Source: Ectocarpus siliculosus
Lineage: Eukaryota; Sar; Phaeophyceae; Ectocarpales; Ectocarpaceae
Assembly: GCA_000310025.1 (NCBI GenBank)
Contig: FN649729.1
Coordinates: 4,857,039-4,921,038, forward strand
DNA length: 64,000 nt
Direction of reading: 5' to 3'
Shown here: in pieces, positions 47,317 to 61,000 of the stretch
Layout: each line of letters starts with the position of its first letter
Position numbering within the stretch: position 1 is the first letter of the stretch
The notes under the pieces: model-generated
The model's database searches: none
Told to the model about the DNA's origin: nothing
Seen by the model: the letters and a program-made list of their open reading frames with translations, nothing else
Program-made: the position numbers and the translations under genes

Positions 47317-50300
47317 ATGTGGGGGCTGGGCGCTATACGGGACGGAGCTGCAGGACTGGTGAAGCAGGGTGCGGGTGCGGTCAAGCATGGAGTAGAAGCG
47401 GGCGCAAAGCTGCTGGAGAATCTGGACGAGGTGTGGGCGCTAAGAGACATCCCGCATTCACCGACACCCCCCCCCTCCTTTTCCCGAGTGTTCCACTTGC
47501 CATCATCACGGCTTACCACCTCTGTTTGACGTCTCATGCGGCAGGCACCAGGAGGCGTCGCGATATAATGATCAACTAGATGTTCCAAGCTTCGATGTTT
47601 GCATCTGCTCTGTGTTTGGTTGCAGGAACACAAAGCGTTCCGAAGAACAAACAAGAAAACAATTGCGTATCTGCGGAGGGACGTTTCCCACGAACCAGAC
47701 ACGCATTCTTCGACCAATCATTACACAATACCTCGGCGTCCAGCAGTACACTAGCGTTCCGTGTATATTCAGTGTATAGTAGGCAACTTCCTATCCATGC
47801 TTGGTGGTTGAAGCCGTTGAGCGTACCACTGCTGTTCACACGTTCCATTATTTCACACATGCCGGAGAACTGATCCTGCGATTTGCTACTGGAGCGGTAT
47901 GCGTTTCTGCTGTCGTCCACATGCGCGTACAGGAGCCCCACGTGGTAACGTCCCGAGTTGCTTGAGGCTCGTTGCTTGTTTTGTCTGTGTGGTTCTGTAG
48001 CCCGACGTTGACTACATACAGTAGGACCTAGCGTAGAATTCTTAACAGACCACATGTTCTTCTAGCCAAGTATGGCCAAAGTTCAAATCTATCTCTTTCC
48101 CCCCCTGAGTTTCTGACTTGGAGAGGTTCTACTAAGTGTGGATACACAGCCGGACACATCATCTCCTGAACATGAAAGCAAAACGGTGTGTGTTCATTCG
48201 CGAGTCTCTATTTGCGCAAGATATCCATATGCCCACCTCTTCTGCGTGCTTGCTGCCCTCTACGCGCGACATCTTCTCTCTCCTCCTATCTCGTTGCGGC
48301 AACCCATTGACTGGCGTTATGTCGTACATCGTCGTACCATCCATCGCACACCCAATCGCTCGCTGCATGCATGCAGACGCCGCTAACCCCCCACGCGCAA
48401 TTTACTGCTGCGGTGCCGTGATGTTGTATTTGGCCTTTACTCTCATCGACCACGCAAAGAACTTCGACGAAGAGGACGACCTGGGCTCAGATTTCGATGA
48501 CGACGACGACGATGACGATGACGATGAAGACGACGGAGAGGGCGAGGAAGAGGGAGAGAACACCCCTACCCTCGATGGGCAAGACACGGAGCTGCTGGAA
48601 GGGAAGGGGCCCGCCCCCGCATCCGGAAGCCCTCAGGGGCCAGAGGTAAGCGTGTAGACGGGGCTTGGTTGTATGCTCAGGGCTTCACCCTCGCTGTGGC
48701 GCGTCAGTAGCGGGGCGAGAAGGTTTGTCCTTCCTGTCTTGCCGCCCTTTCAACCTCTTCTTGTTCCGTGACGCGACGGAACTAAACATGAGCCTCATCC
48801 TACTGCTGTACCAGCGGTGACCAGCGGCTTCGGGATGTTGTTTTACCCTCACCGGTTAGCGTTAACGTACAACGAATGCCCCCTCTGAGAACGAATACCA
48901 CCGCCGCCGTCGCCGACAGGGCGCCTCGCCAACACGCTTCTCTTGCACATGTCTCGTTGGCATAGGTGATTTCTCTCTGTGTTGTACACCGCGCGTGTAT
49001 TTCTTTGATTTGCATTAAGGCACCACAGTTCATATAAAGGGACTTTGAAGGTGTTTAGAAGGCGTTTTGGTTTGGAACGGAGACGCGGGCGTTCACCTCA
49101 CCCAGCAAGATTACAGCAGCAGCAAGTAGCCGTGTTGGTTCCGTTGTCGAAGCCCTCAGCCCGCCATCTTTCTCAAGGCAGTAGACTGTCGATGCCTCGA
49201 GCGTCACGTACAAGCACTACCACGGCGTGGTGCAAGTTCCTCACACTGGCAGGCCGTACCTTCTTTGCCGTGCTGCGACAGGGACATCGAGGTGGAGAGC
49301 ACGAGGGGTTAGGCCCAGCGCCGCCAGCGTACGACGGGCCTCCGGCGGAGGGAAACATGGACGACGCCTTTGGGCTCGATCCCACCAGCGACGAGTTCCA
49401 GGCCGTGAAGCGCGAGATGGAACGCCTGGAAAGGGCGCACGCCTCCCAGGTTCGTGCGTGCCGGAGGGGGGGGGAGGGGATGTACTCATAGCCGTGCATG
49501 CCGTAGTAGTCAAGACCATGGACCTCGCATCCTTACAAAACCGGGGCGGAGCACGCCGGGTTCTCACCAAACCAGGTTTTCCCATCATCAAGCGAACCAA
49601 GGGGGGGGGGGGGGGGGTACTCAAGTTTTGGAATGCTCTAGTTGTTGGGCGTTGGCCACGCGTCCTCGAAAGGAAGGAGCGTTCTTCCTACAGGACCGAT
49701 CACCGATGGCCAGTCGTTCCTTCCTACTCTGCCAAAGGTGGCTATAATTAACCGTAATCCCAGGTCCGTGCGCGCAAGGGGGGATGTGTGTGCTTCGTGG
49801 TTGTACGCCGTTGTGTGCTGTTTCGGAACGTTGTTCAGTATCTTGAACAACAGCAGACTACTTGATGAATCCTTGCGCTCTTTGGAAGGCTGAGCAAAAG
49901 GAGGCGGGGACCTCCCTTCAAGGAGGGGCCGTGAAGGCGTCCCTCTTTGGTATGATCCCTATACTAGGGAGTTGCAGCTACCGCCATGACCTGTTAGTCT
50001 GTCCTAGTACTACCGTTCAGACCTTTGTGCTCGATTCCCACAACACCTAATTGTAACCTAAACACCTATTGTAACCGACCGCTAACCGCTACAGTATGTA
50101 GCCCGTAGAGAACCTCACTCGGACAACATCCCATGCTGCTTGCCCAACAGGTCCTCAGCAAGGAGAAGCAGGTCAAGAGGCTTAGGCGGGAGGTTCGAAG
50201 GGTCCGACAGGAGTCGGAAATGGCGGTCAATGAGATGCAGCCGCAGCTCCAGAAGCTGGTGGACCTGGTCAAAGATTCCAAGGTGCATGGCCCCCGTTCG

Positions 50301-51612
50301 GTGCAGGGTTGGACGCCTTGGGCGGTGTGTCTCAGTGCGTCTAGCGGGATGAGTGAGCTTGCGTGTGTTTTCTTTAATTGGCATCGACCGCGCTTAGGGC
50401 TGACCAATGGGACGACGTCAGTCTGAGTGCGGTTACATGTGTGTTTCATTTACTGACTTACTTACCAATGCCGAGACATCGGTGTCCGTGGAATATAGGA
50501 TCAGGGTCCCCGGATCCGGCGTTTCCCCAGGACAGCGTTATGTGTGTGTGCTGTTTGTTCACTCCATTTATTTCTGGGCGACGTTTTTTACACCCGTTTT
50601 TGTTTTTGGAAGCACCAGACGGTGTCACACGGAAGGAGATGAAGGCCACGCAAGAATGTTCAATTTCTCCATGCACGGCAGCCTATCCCAATGATTATCC
50701 CGAGAAGGGTTCAGCGATCCCTTTCCGTCGCGGACGTTGAAGTCGGAATTTGTCGGGTATGCGCAACACTAAACTCTCGTTTTCCACGGGCGAGAAAAGA
50801 AGCAGCAGGATTTGCACTGTGTTTTTTCATTCATTGCGACGGCGTAAGTGCCTCTATTGCTGTCATTACAACAACATATTGTTTCATTTTTTTTTTTATC
50901 ATCGCGTGGCGGTGTGCCCCCCTCCCTCCGTGGGCAGGCCGAGGCTGCAGAGATGGAGGAGCAGCTGTCCGCCGTAACCGAAGCTCTGCACGAGGAGAAG
51001 GAGGGGCACCGAGAGGACGTCGAGGCCTTGCAGCAGCAGCTTGCCGACGAGAGGTAAGTCTGTGGATCAAATTTCTCCCGTGTGCAGCTAGTTTTTTGTT
51101 TGTTGCACCACAGGTAGCAAGCACTGAATGGTTGCAGGTTAGTTCGCCGTACCCGTACCACCTTAGGCGTGTGTAGACGCCTTCCATCCGACTGCCGTGC
51201 GAGCGCGGCCGTTTCAAAGCTGGCAGGACTCTGCCAATTGTAGTTAATTTTACCAGTTTTGTTTTTTTGTTTTTCACCACATGTCAGCAAGTACACGCCA
51301 TTGAACGTGCATGCAGTACACGGCGTCGCATCAGCCCGTGCGTTTGGTAGTGCTTTCTGAGGTACGGCTGTATGGGTGAACACCCCACCTGGTTGTGATC
51401 GTTGGTGTTGTACGTAATCGAGAGAAGGTGTAACCCTAAAACCCTAACCCTTGGCTATGACCCTTGGCTACGACCGTAGCCGCCGGTGTTTTTGGTGCCT
51501 GTTGTCTTGTTTTGCTGCACGCGGACTGCTGCGTTGCCGAAGCGTTTTCTGTCTGGCTTGTTTTCGCTTTGTCGCGTGTGTTCGGTGGCTGTTTCGTCCT
51601 TCCGGACGCTGC

Positions 51613-51645
<33 letters not shown>

Positions 51646-54600
51646 ACGCCGAAACCCATCCAACCCGTTTTTTTGTTTGTTTTTTTGTGTCTTTTTTATC
51701 TCGTTCAATGTTTTTCAGGACGGAAGGGGACGCCGAAAAGGAGGGGCTCCGTCAGACCCTGCAGATGCTGCAGAGGGAGCTGGGGGACCAACAAGCGGCC
51801 TTGAGCGAGGTACGTACGTACGTACCCCATTTTTAAGCTCCGATGCATTTGCGGGTGCTTGGAAGTGGCCGAGGTAGAGGCTGGGGTGACTGAAACGGGC
51901 ACGATCTCACCGAATCGTTTCATGTGTCGTTTTTGTTTTTGGTTCGGAGAACTGCTGTTGCAACAGCGTTGACATATATCCCGTTTCAGGCCTGCAACAT
52001 GGCTACTCGGGGATTGCTGTCTTGTGAGTGGAGGCAAGATTGTATGACTCGCTTGACGCACGATGCCGTGTTTAATTATCTTGGTACACATAACATATTA
52101 TAATTGTGTTTGTGCTTTGAATAGAGCGGGTGCCCGTTGTAGGGTGAGTGCATCGGAATGGCATATACCCGCCCTACAGAGAGATCCCGACGGTATTCAT
52201 CCACTTACACAAGTGCATTCATCCACTTACGTAAGCCAGGTAAGAGGTCGTGTTCAGTAACCGGTACACCCGTCTACCCATACCCATTGCCTCGCCCGAT
52301 GACCCTACCAACCGCGGCAACTCCCTACCCCTTTGCTACCTCCCGACGACAACGACTGCAACACCGCCGTCCAGGCCAACCAGCGGCTGGAGCAGGCGCT
52401 ATCTAGAAGCACCGAGAGCGAGCGGATCTCGGCCGAGCTGGGCCTGGAAGCGCAGCAGCTGAGGCAGCGTCTCTCCGAGGCGTTGAACGAGGCCGCCGTC
52501 GCCGGCAATAAGCAGGCCCCCGATAACGCCTCCGCTGCCGGCGACGGCACCGGAGATGGCGACACGGGCAGTGCTGCCGCCCAAGACAGCGCCGACGATT
52601 CCGACGCCAGAACCGCCCCCGAAGACGCCGCCGCCATCGACGGCCTCAAGAGAGATCTGGAGCAGGCCGCCCGCCGGCTCCAGGATAACGCCTCCACTCT
52701 CGAGGAACAACGGGAGCAGTGCGCCGAGCTCCAGACTAGCCTCGCCGCCGAGCGGACCATCTCCGAGGAGCTACGCGAGGGCTCGCAGGCGCTGCTTGCC
52801 AGGGCGGAGGGTGCCGAGAGGGCGGAGGGGGAGGCGATGGCGGCGGCGGCGGCGGAGGCTAGGCGGGCGGCGGATGTGAGGGAGGCGGCGGAGCTGGCGG
52901 AGGCCGAGCTGTCCCGCCTGCGCGGGCGCGCTGCGGAGTGGGAGGAGGAGGAGAGACGGGCCGCGGAGCTCAAGGGAACGCTTGAGTCCACGAGGGACGC
53001 GCTGGATGAGCTAAGGTGAGGGGGGTGGGTGTTTTGTGATGTGAGGGGGGAGCGTGGGAAGTGAAATCGTTTTTTTGTGCCATAATTTCATGGCGTTTTT
53101 ATGGCTTGTGGGTGACGATACCGAGCCTGTATAAGACTGACAAACTTTCATCGGTCAGCCGGCCTAGCGCGGTTGATGCTAGTTCAATAAAGCACACACA
53201 CACATACCGCATTTTATACCTTTACTTCGTCCAAGATATCTAAGACACTTTCGTTGCCTTGGGATTGAGACTCGCGTGCCTCGCACGACCCGCGCTCAGG
53301 GTTTCAGCGGGCGAGGCTGAAGCCACCGCCGAGCGTCGGCTGAGAGAGCTCGAGGGACTCCTGGAGGAGGCGTGTTCGGAACGGGATCAGTACCGGGAGC
53401 ACACCGAGTCCGGCTCCGAAGCGCTGGCAGAGAAACTGCGCTCCATGGAGGTAAGAGAAGGCCGCCGCATGCGGCACACCACCGCGTAGGTTGCATTAAG
53501 GCAAACACCCACGCTACAAAAAACATCTAGGTGGTTCGGGTTGAGGCGTAGAGGGGCAACAAACCCTGCACACCCTTAGATCTAACCTGTGTCCTGAGGG
53601 CTTCGTTTTCTGCCGTCCGTCACAACGGTGCAGCTTCGGTCGTACATCAACCACATACTCTACATGGATTTTCCAGGGTGTAGACAAAATTAAATTGTAA
53701 CCCGTTGTTACCCTATACCATAAACTCAAGCACTAGACCGCGTTTTATTGGTCATGTGTCGCCGTTCACGGACGTAACGCGCGTTGTTTGAAACCAACTC
53801 CCCCTCTCCCTCTCTCTCCGTCTCCGTACTGTAGGCCCAGCACACGAAGAGCATGGACGAAGCGGCATCGCGAGCGGAGACCGCCGAATCTGAGACGGAA
53901 ACCCTAAGGGAGGCCGTGTCCCAAGCCATGGCACAGGCCGAGGCGGCCGAATCAGAGATAGAAACCCTAAAAGAGGCCGCGTCGCAAGCAACGGGGAGGG
54001 GGGAGACTGCCGAATCAGAGATGGAAGCCCTGAGGGAGGCCGTGTCTCAAGCAACGGGGAGGGCAGAGACTGCCGAGTCGGAGATGGAAACCCTAAGGGA
54101 GGCGGTGTCGGAAACAACGGGGAGGGCGGAGACTGCCGAGTCGGAGGCGGAAACCCTTAGGGAGACGGTGTCTCAAGCAACGAGGAGGGCGGAGACTTCC
54201 GAGTCAGAGATGGAAACCCTCGGGGAGACGGTGTATCAAGCGACGGGAAGAGCGGAGACTGCCGAGTCGGAGGCGGAAACTCTCAGGGAGGCCGTGTCGC
54301 AAGCGGAGCAGCGGGCGGATGCGGCGGAATCGAGAATCGAAACCCTTGATGAGGCGTTGGCTCAAGCAAGGGGGCGGGCGGAAGCGGCGGAGGCTGCGGC
54401 TGGCGAAGTTGGCGAAGCGGAGGTGCGGGCATCGGGGATGAAGGAGGAGAATCGGGCACTGGAAGAACGGCTGGCTCGTCAGGTACAAGCATATCCGTGA
54501 TGTTGTTTGGTTTCTATTCACTATAACGGTGTTGGTGGTCGTGGTGATGCCTATGAGGTGTAGGAGGAGAATCGCGCACGGCTTGCTCGCGGGGTACATG

Positions 54601-55037
54601 TAAATGCATTGATGTTATTTGGTTTGTCTTTGCTGTACCCGGTTAGTGGGTAGTGGCGATGTTTTGGTAGTCGAGGTGATGACGCCAATGTTGTCGGTGT
54701 TGAGGCGGGTTCATCGCTGTACTCGCACGGCAACTTGTGAAGCACACGCTCAGGCATACGCTTGGTATCATTGGTTTCGACAAAGTCCTTGCTCATTTGT
54801 ACCAACCTATTTTGCGCTCCTCATCCCGATATATACCGTCCGTTCCGTTCATGTGTGTGTAACTGGCAGGAAGCAGCGTTGTCGCAGGCGCAGGTTGAGG
54901 CGGAGGCTCAGGAAGCGGAGAAATCTTCACTAGCCGTCGCCGTAGGGAATCTTGAAACGGAGAGGGACAACCTGAGGTGAGCGAAGCGTGTGGGCGGAGG
55001 GGGCGGAGTTACCCAGGAACGCTGCTCTGCTCCTTGT

Positions 55038-55087
<50 letters not shown>

Positions 55088-58000
55088 GTGCTTGTAGCTG
55101 AAGTTGTTGCAGTTGTTTTGGTGGTGCTGCTTGTGGCTGCTGTGCTGCTGTTGCCTTTTCTTTTGTGCTGTTGCTGTTGCTGCTGTGGCTGTATCCGTGT
55201 GTGCTATGCCTATTTTTCTCCTTCTCGTTATGGTCGTCGTTCCAGTTGTCGTTGCTTCCAATGTCGCCGGTTTTGACGTTATCCCCTCTGTCGTCTGTCT
55301 GTTAATGGTCTCTAGGGCCGAGGTCGCCAAGGCTGAACGACTCGCCGCAGAGCTGGCGGCCGCCCACAAGGAGGAGCAGCTCAAGGCTTCCCAAAACAAG
55401 GACCAGGACACAAGTCCCGAAAGCGACACCCCAGTGGTGATGACACCAACGGATTCCGAGCAAGACACGGCCGCTGCGACCGCGCTAGTCGCCGACCTCC
55501 GCACGCAACTCGAGCAAGAGACGGTGGCGCACGAGGAGGCGCAGGCGGGGTTGCGGGAACAGCTCGTCGAGGCGGCGACGAGCCTGGAGGAGGCGGAGGC
55601 GGCACTGCAAGGGAAGACGCAGGCTTTGGAAGAAACCCGGCAAAATCTGGTGGAAGAATCCCAGCAGGATCTGGCAGAAGCCCGCCAAAATCTGGAAGGG
55701 AACCGGCGGGATCTGGAAGAAACCCAACAAAATCTGGAAGAATCCCAGCAGGATCTGGAAGAAACCCGACAAAATCTGAAAGAATCCCGCCAAAGCCTGG
55801 AAGAATCCCGTCAAGATCTGGAAGAAACCCGGCAAAATCTGGAAGAAACCCGACAGGACTTAGAAGAGACGAGCGCGAAGCTGGAGGAGACGGAAGCGGC
55901 CCGCGCCGAGTTAGACCTCGAGGTTTCGACAAGAGCCGCGCAAGAGCAAGCGGCGGCGGCGAGCTGCGAGGCTGCGGAGACGGCCCTCGGCCTAGCCGAA
56001 GAAGCAGCGGCCGCTGGCCGGGCGAAGCTGGGAGCGGAGCTAGGCTCCGCCCTGGAGTCCCTGGGCGAGGCGCGGCGGGAGTTGGACGAGGCCAGGCGGG
56101 CGGAAGCGGAAGCCCGGGCCGCCGTCGCCACGGCGGAGGAGCAGGCGAGGGAGGCCGGCGGCAAGCTGGAAGACGAGCGCGCTCGCGCGGAGGCGGCGCT
56201 GAGGCAGGTGGAGGAGCTGCGGGCGGTGCTAGAGCAGACGGGCAGGGAGGGCGAGGCGGCGGCCGGGGCGAGGGCGGAGGCGGAGGAGCTGCGGCGGCAG
56301 CTGGAGGGCACCCGGCAGGTATGTGTGAGGGTTTTCGTAGATCTTGTGGATCTACGCTCGTTTTTTTTTGGTAGATCTCGTAGTTCTACGTTGCTGCGGC
56401 CTTAGTTGCCTGTGCTTTGAAGCAGTACTGGATGCACGGTGCCCACCGGCTCTCTCTCTACGCATGGGCGCATGATTGAGTGCGGGAATTCCTTTCAGAA
56501 GAGACAGCTGTGGTGAATCACGCTTGCGCGGTCGAAGACTTTGGATATGGGAATGCCGCACGCATACATTTGTGTTTGTCGGTTTGTTTGGGTGGCATTC
56601 ATGCAGCAGTACTGCGGCGAAGCACTGCAGTCAGGGTCGCAGCGTTGTAGAATGACGACAACCTCACGCTTATCAGCCCGACACACAATATGACCACCAA
56701 CCAAAATTTTGTGTTTGTTCTTGTTTGGTGGTGTGTAAGCAGTGAACTGCTTTACTGGGCCTAGGGCAGACAGAGTTGCAACAACGGCAGCTGACGTGTT
56801 TGTGACGAGAATGAAGGAACGCCTTTGTTGCTGTTCTATGTCAAGGTCGAATAATTAGCAGCGAGTGAAAATGAAGCCTCCATTCACTTTTGGCGCCCAA
56901 GCTGTCTTCGTGCCGTCTCGGTGCTCAACTTGAACCATGCACAGCGACCGTAGTATCAAGGTAAACGTCATTTGCTCAACCGGTGTATTTTTCGCCCCCT
57001 TCCCCTCTCCCTCTCCCTCTCCCTCTCCCTCTCCCCTTCCCTCTTTCTCTACCTCTTCAACTTCCTCTCGACTGCTTGATTTATCTCACCAGACGGGGGT
57101 GCAGGGATGTTAGAACTAGCAAATATCACCCTGCCGTTCCCTAAATGACAAGAGCACCCCCCCCCCCCCCAACGACGCCGTAACCCCCCGCCGACCCCGC
57201 TTGGCACTAAGCATTCTCCCCCCCATGCGCCCCGCAGGAACTAGGCGAAGTAGAAGAAGCCCTGTCTTCACAGACGTCCAAGGCCGAGGAGGCCCTCGCC
57301 CGATTGTCATCGATGGAGCAAGAGCTCGCCTTGATGGAGAAGGCTCTCGGGGAGGCGACAGAGGCGGCGGCAGCGGCGGCGGCGGCGGAGGCCGAAGCCG
57401 ACGAGGAGACGGCGGCGGCGACCTCTGCCCTCCGAGAGGAGATGGTGTTGGCGCTGGAGCAGGCGGAGGAGGAGTCGTCGGAGTTGCGACATCAGGTGAC
57501 TTTTTTTATGGTTTTTTTTTTGTGTGTGGACATGGTATATCGATGAACGTTCGTACCACCGTATCTTTGTCTGGGTTCTTCGCGCTTTTGAATCGATTTA
57601 TGTGTGAGGTCCAGTATCGTGTGATTTATTCACGGAGTTTTTTCTTGGTGCGTTCATGTACAAATGTTCGTCACACCAGATCAACGCCGTGTTCTCTCCA
57701 CCGATGTAACTATCTGCCCGTATTATGACGTCAGGCACCTTGACATGACCTTGCGAGATCAACACCGCGTCCTCTCCACGCACGTAACTGTTGGTTGCCC
57801 ATATTGCGTCACGCACCATGACGTCACGCCAGATCCTCGATGCAATTATCTCCGCGTCCATACCTAACTGCCCTTATGACATCACGCTCGACCAACGCCT
57901 CGTTCTACATGCCCACGCACATAAACTAATACGACAGTCACGCACCATGACGTCTCACCAGATCGACGCCGCGTTCTCTCTAAGCCCATGTTAGACAAAC

Positions 58001-61000
58001 GCTAATCAGCGCTGACTAAGTAGCCTAATGGACTAGCGGGTTTATCGAACAGTCCATGCCTAACTGCCCACATTATAGCACCATGGTGTCACACCAGATG
58101 GACGCCGCGTTCTCTCCACGTCCATGTTAGACGAAGGCTAAATAGTCAGCGCTGACTGAGTACAGTCTAATGACTAGCCTTTTTCATCGAGAAGTCTCTC
58201 CCTAACTGCCCATATGACGACTGTCAAGCACCGTGACGTCATACGCCAGATCAACGCCGCCGAGGTGACGATCGCGGACGTATTGTACGTATCTGCCCAC
58301 ATGTCACGCGACACACCATGACGTCACGCTCGACCAACGCCGCTTTTTTTTCACGTACACAAACTAGCTACCCATATTTATGAAGTCATAGCGTCATATA
58401 TCTATACAACGCCGCGTTAGCTCCACGCACATAAACTGACTGCCCATGTTGTTGACATGACGTCACGCACCATGACGCCACACGCCAGATCAACGCCGCC
58501 GAGGCGACGATCGCGGACATGGACGCCGCCCGAGCAGCCGCCAACGAAGAAACCGCCGCTCTCAGGGCAGAGCTCGCCGCGGCCGTCGAGCAAGCAACGG
58601 AGGCGGCGGCGGCGGCGGCGGCGGCGGCGCAAGCGGCGAGGGTCGGCGCGGAGGCGGAGCTCTCGGCGGAGCTCTCGGCGGCGCAGGAGATGCTGCGGCG
58701 GGAGCTGGTAGCGGAGACAGAGGCGGCGGTGGGCGCGGAGCGGGTGGAGGGGGCGGAACGCGTCGCGGCGGCCGAGAGGGAGGTGGAGGGCCTGCGCATC
58801 AAGCTCTCGGAGGTGTGTGTGTGTGTGTTTTATTATTAGCATCGACCGCGCTAACCGGCTGACCAATGAAAAGACGTCAGTCTCAGTGCGGTTGAAAACA
58901 CAAAACACTTCTATCTAAATTCCATTGACTGGGACCCCGTGAGGGGGCGGCATGGGGGAGGCTATGCTATTCGCCGGGGATGAAAAGGCAAAGACAGTGC
59001 GTGTGTGTGTGAGTGTTTGCATCGACCGTGCTTACCGGCTGACCAATGAGAAGGCACCAGTCTTTTTGTAGCGGGATGAAAACACGAACACTTTTCGAAG
59101 GGGTCCTACCGACAGGGGGGGCGCAGGAGTTGGATGACAGGTCCGTGTGTGTGTTGGTTGTCGTTGGAATGGTGTGATGATTGGTTTCCTGCTGCTGCTG
59201 CTGCTGCTGCTGCTGTGGGTGTTTGAGCAATAATATGCATGTCCAAAGAAGATGAGACTTCCTTGTTTCCACATGTTTCTGGAAGAGATTCATGACGCGG
59301 AGGGGTATGCGTTCAGCTGTGGTTGCGGGCGATTGCGAAGATTCGAGGTTTTTTGGAGCGCTCCTCAGCGTATCTTTTCTCCTGCTGATGGTGATGGTAG
59401 CGTGCCCTCGATCAATACACAACCGCGAGCGCCAACTACCCCGAGACCTCTCCATTGCGATGCCCCCCGAGAAAACACGAGTAAAGCTGACTCTTATGGC
59501 AACCGAAAGTTGGCCCGACGGATTTTTTTGGACTGGCATACCCCCACCCCCCGGGTTTGACACGGATTCGACCAAGAGACAGACCTCTCACCACATCACC
59601 ACAGAGTTCTCCCTCCATGATGGTCGGATCGTCACCAAACCTTGAAGGTTGTACGCACCACACCTGTAGGCGTCTTTCAAGCTAGTGGTGACTGCTGTGG
59701 GGTCTGTGTGTGCTGAGAAATGTCAATCCATGTGAGCAAAAGTAAAAATCCGTGTGGAGAATCCGTCGACGAATCTATACGAGAAAATTGCCTTTTTTTT
59801 TCGTATACAATAGCATCTCCTGCGGATTCTCCACACGGATTCTCCACACGGATTCTTACTTTTGCTCACATGGATTGACATTTCTCAGCACACACAGACC
59901 CCACAGCAGTCACCACTAGCTTGAAAGACGCCTACAGGTGTGGTGCGTACAACCTTCAAGGTTTGGTGACGATCCGACCATCATGGAGGGAGAACTCTGT
60001 GGTGATGTGGTGAGAGGTCTGTCTCTTGGTCGAATCCGTGTCAAATCAGGGGGGTGGGGGTATGCCAGTCCAAAAAAATCCGTCGGGCCAACTTTCGGTT
60101 GCCGCAAGAGTCAGCCTAACCTCACTTCCTTCCTGTCTCTTTCCCGACCACATCACGCATGACCCAAACAAACAAGCATACTCCCCCCCCCCCCCCTCTC
60201 TCTCACCACCATGTCTATGTATGGGCACCGCCAACAACAGTCGGAGAAGGAGCACGCACAAACCCTCGCCGCCGCCGCCTCCGCCCACGAGCGATCCGCG
60301 CTGGCTCTGTCGGAGACGCGGGGCGCTCTCTCTGAGGCCGAGAGCGCGGCACAAGTGGCGGCCTGGGAGAGCAAGTCCCTCCGCGAGGAGCTGGAGGGTC
60401 TCCGGGAACGTTCCGAGGAATTGTCCTCGGAGCTCGAGGCGACGCGGTCGAGGGAGGCGGCGGCGACGCGGACTGCGAGGGAGGGGGTGGGGGCGGAGCT
60501 GGAGGGTCTCCGTGGGGCGGTCGGCGCGGCGGAGGCCGGGAGGGAGCAGGCGGAGGAGGGCCTGGCCCGCCTCAAGGAGAAGAAGAAGAGGGACCTGCAG
60601 GTGTGATGACGTCATGGTAGTCGTGGTGGTGGTTAGGGCGGTGGTTTGGTAGTAGGTCGTGTTGGTAGGTTTGGAAGCGGCATTTGTTAATGGTGGTGGT
60701 GGTGTTGAAAGAGGTATTGGTTTGTGGTGATGTGGTAGTGTTGGCATGGTACAAGAACAATAACACTGGTACCCCCCCCTGCCCACGCTGGGTGTATGAA
60801 GGATAATCCCTTGTTGCTCACTGTCGGGAGGATATCGATAGAAAAGTACTGAAACGTACTCGCTACACACCACCGTAAGTATATCAGTGCGTTTTATGCC
60901 CGCCCTACTTCTTGCCCTGTTTTGAATTCGCCAAACATCCGAACCCGGCTATCGGCACAAGGGTGCTTGTTGAGATCCTCCCGATCTGTACAAGCCCCCT

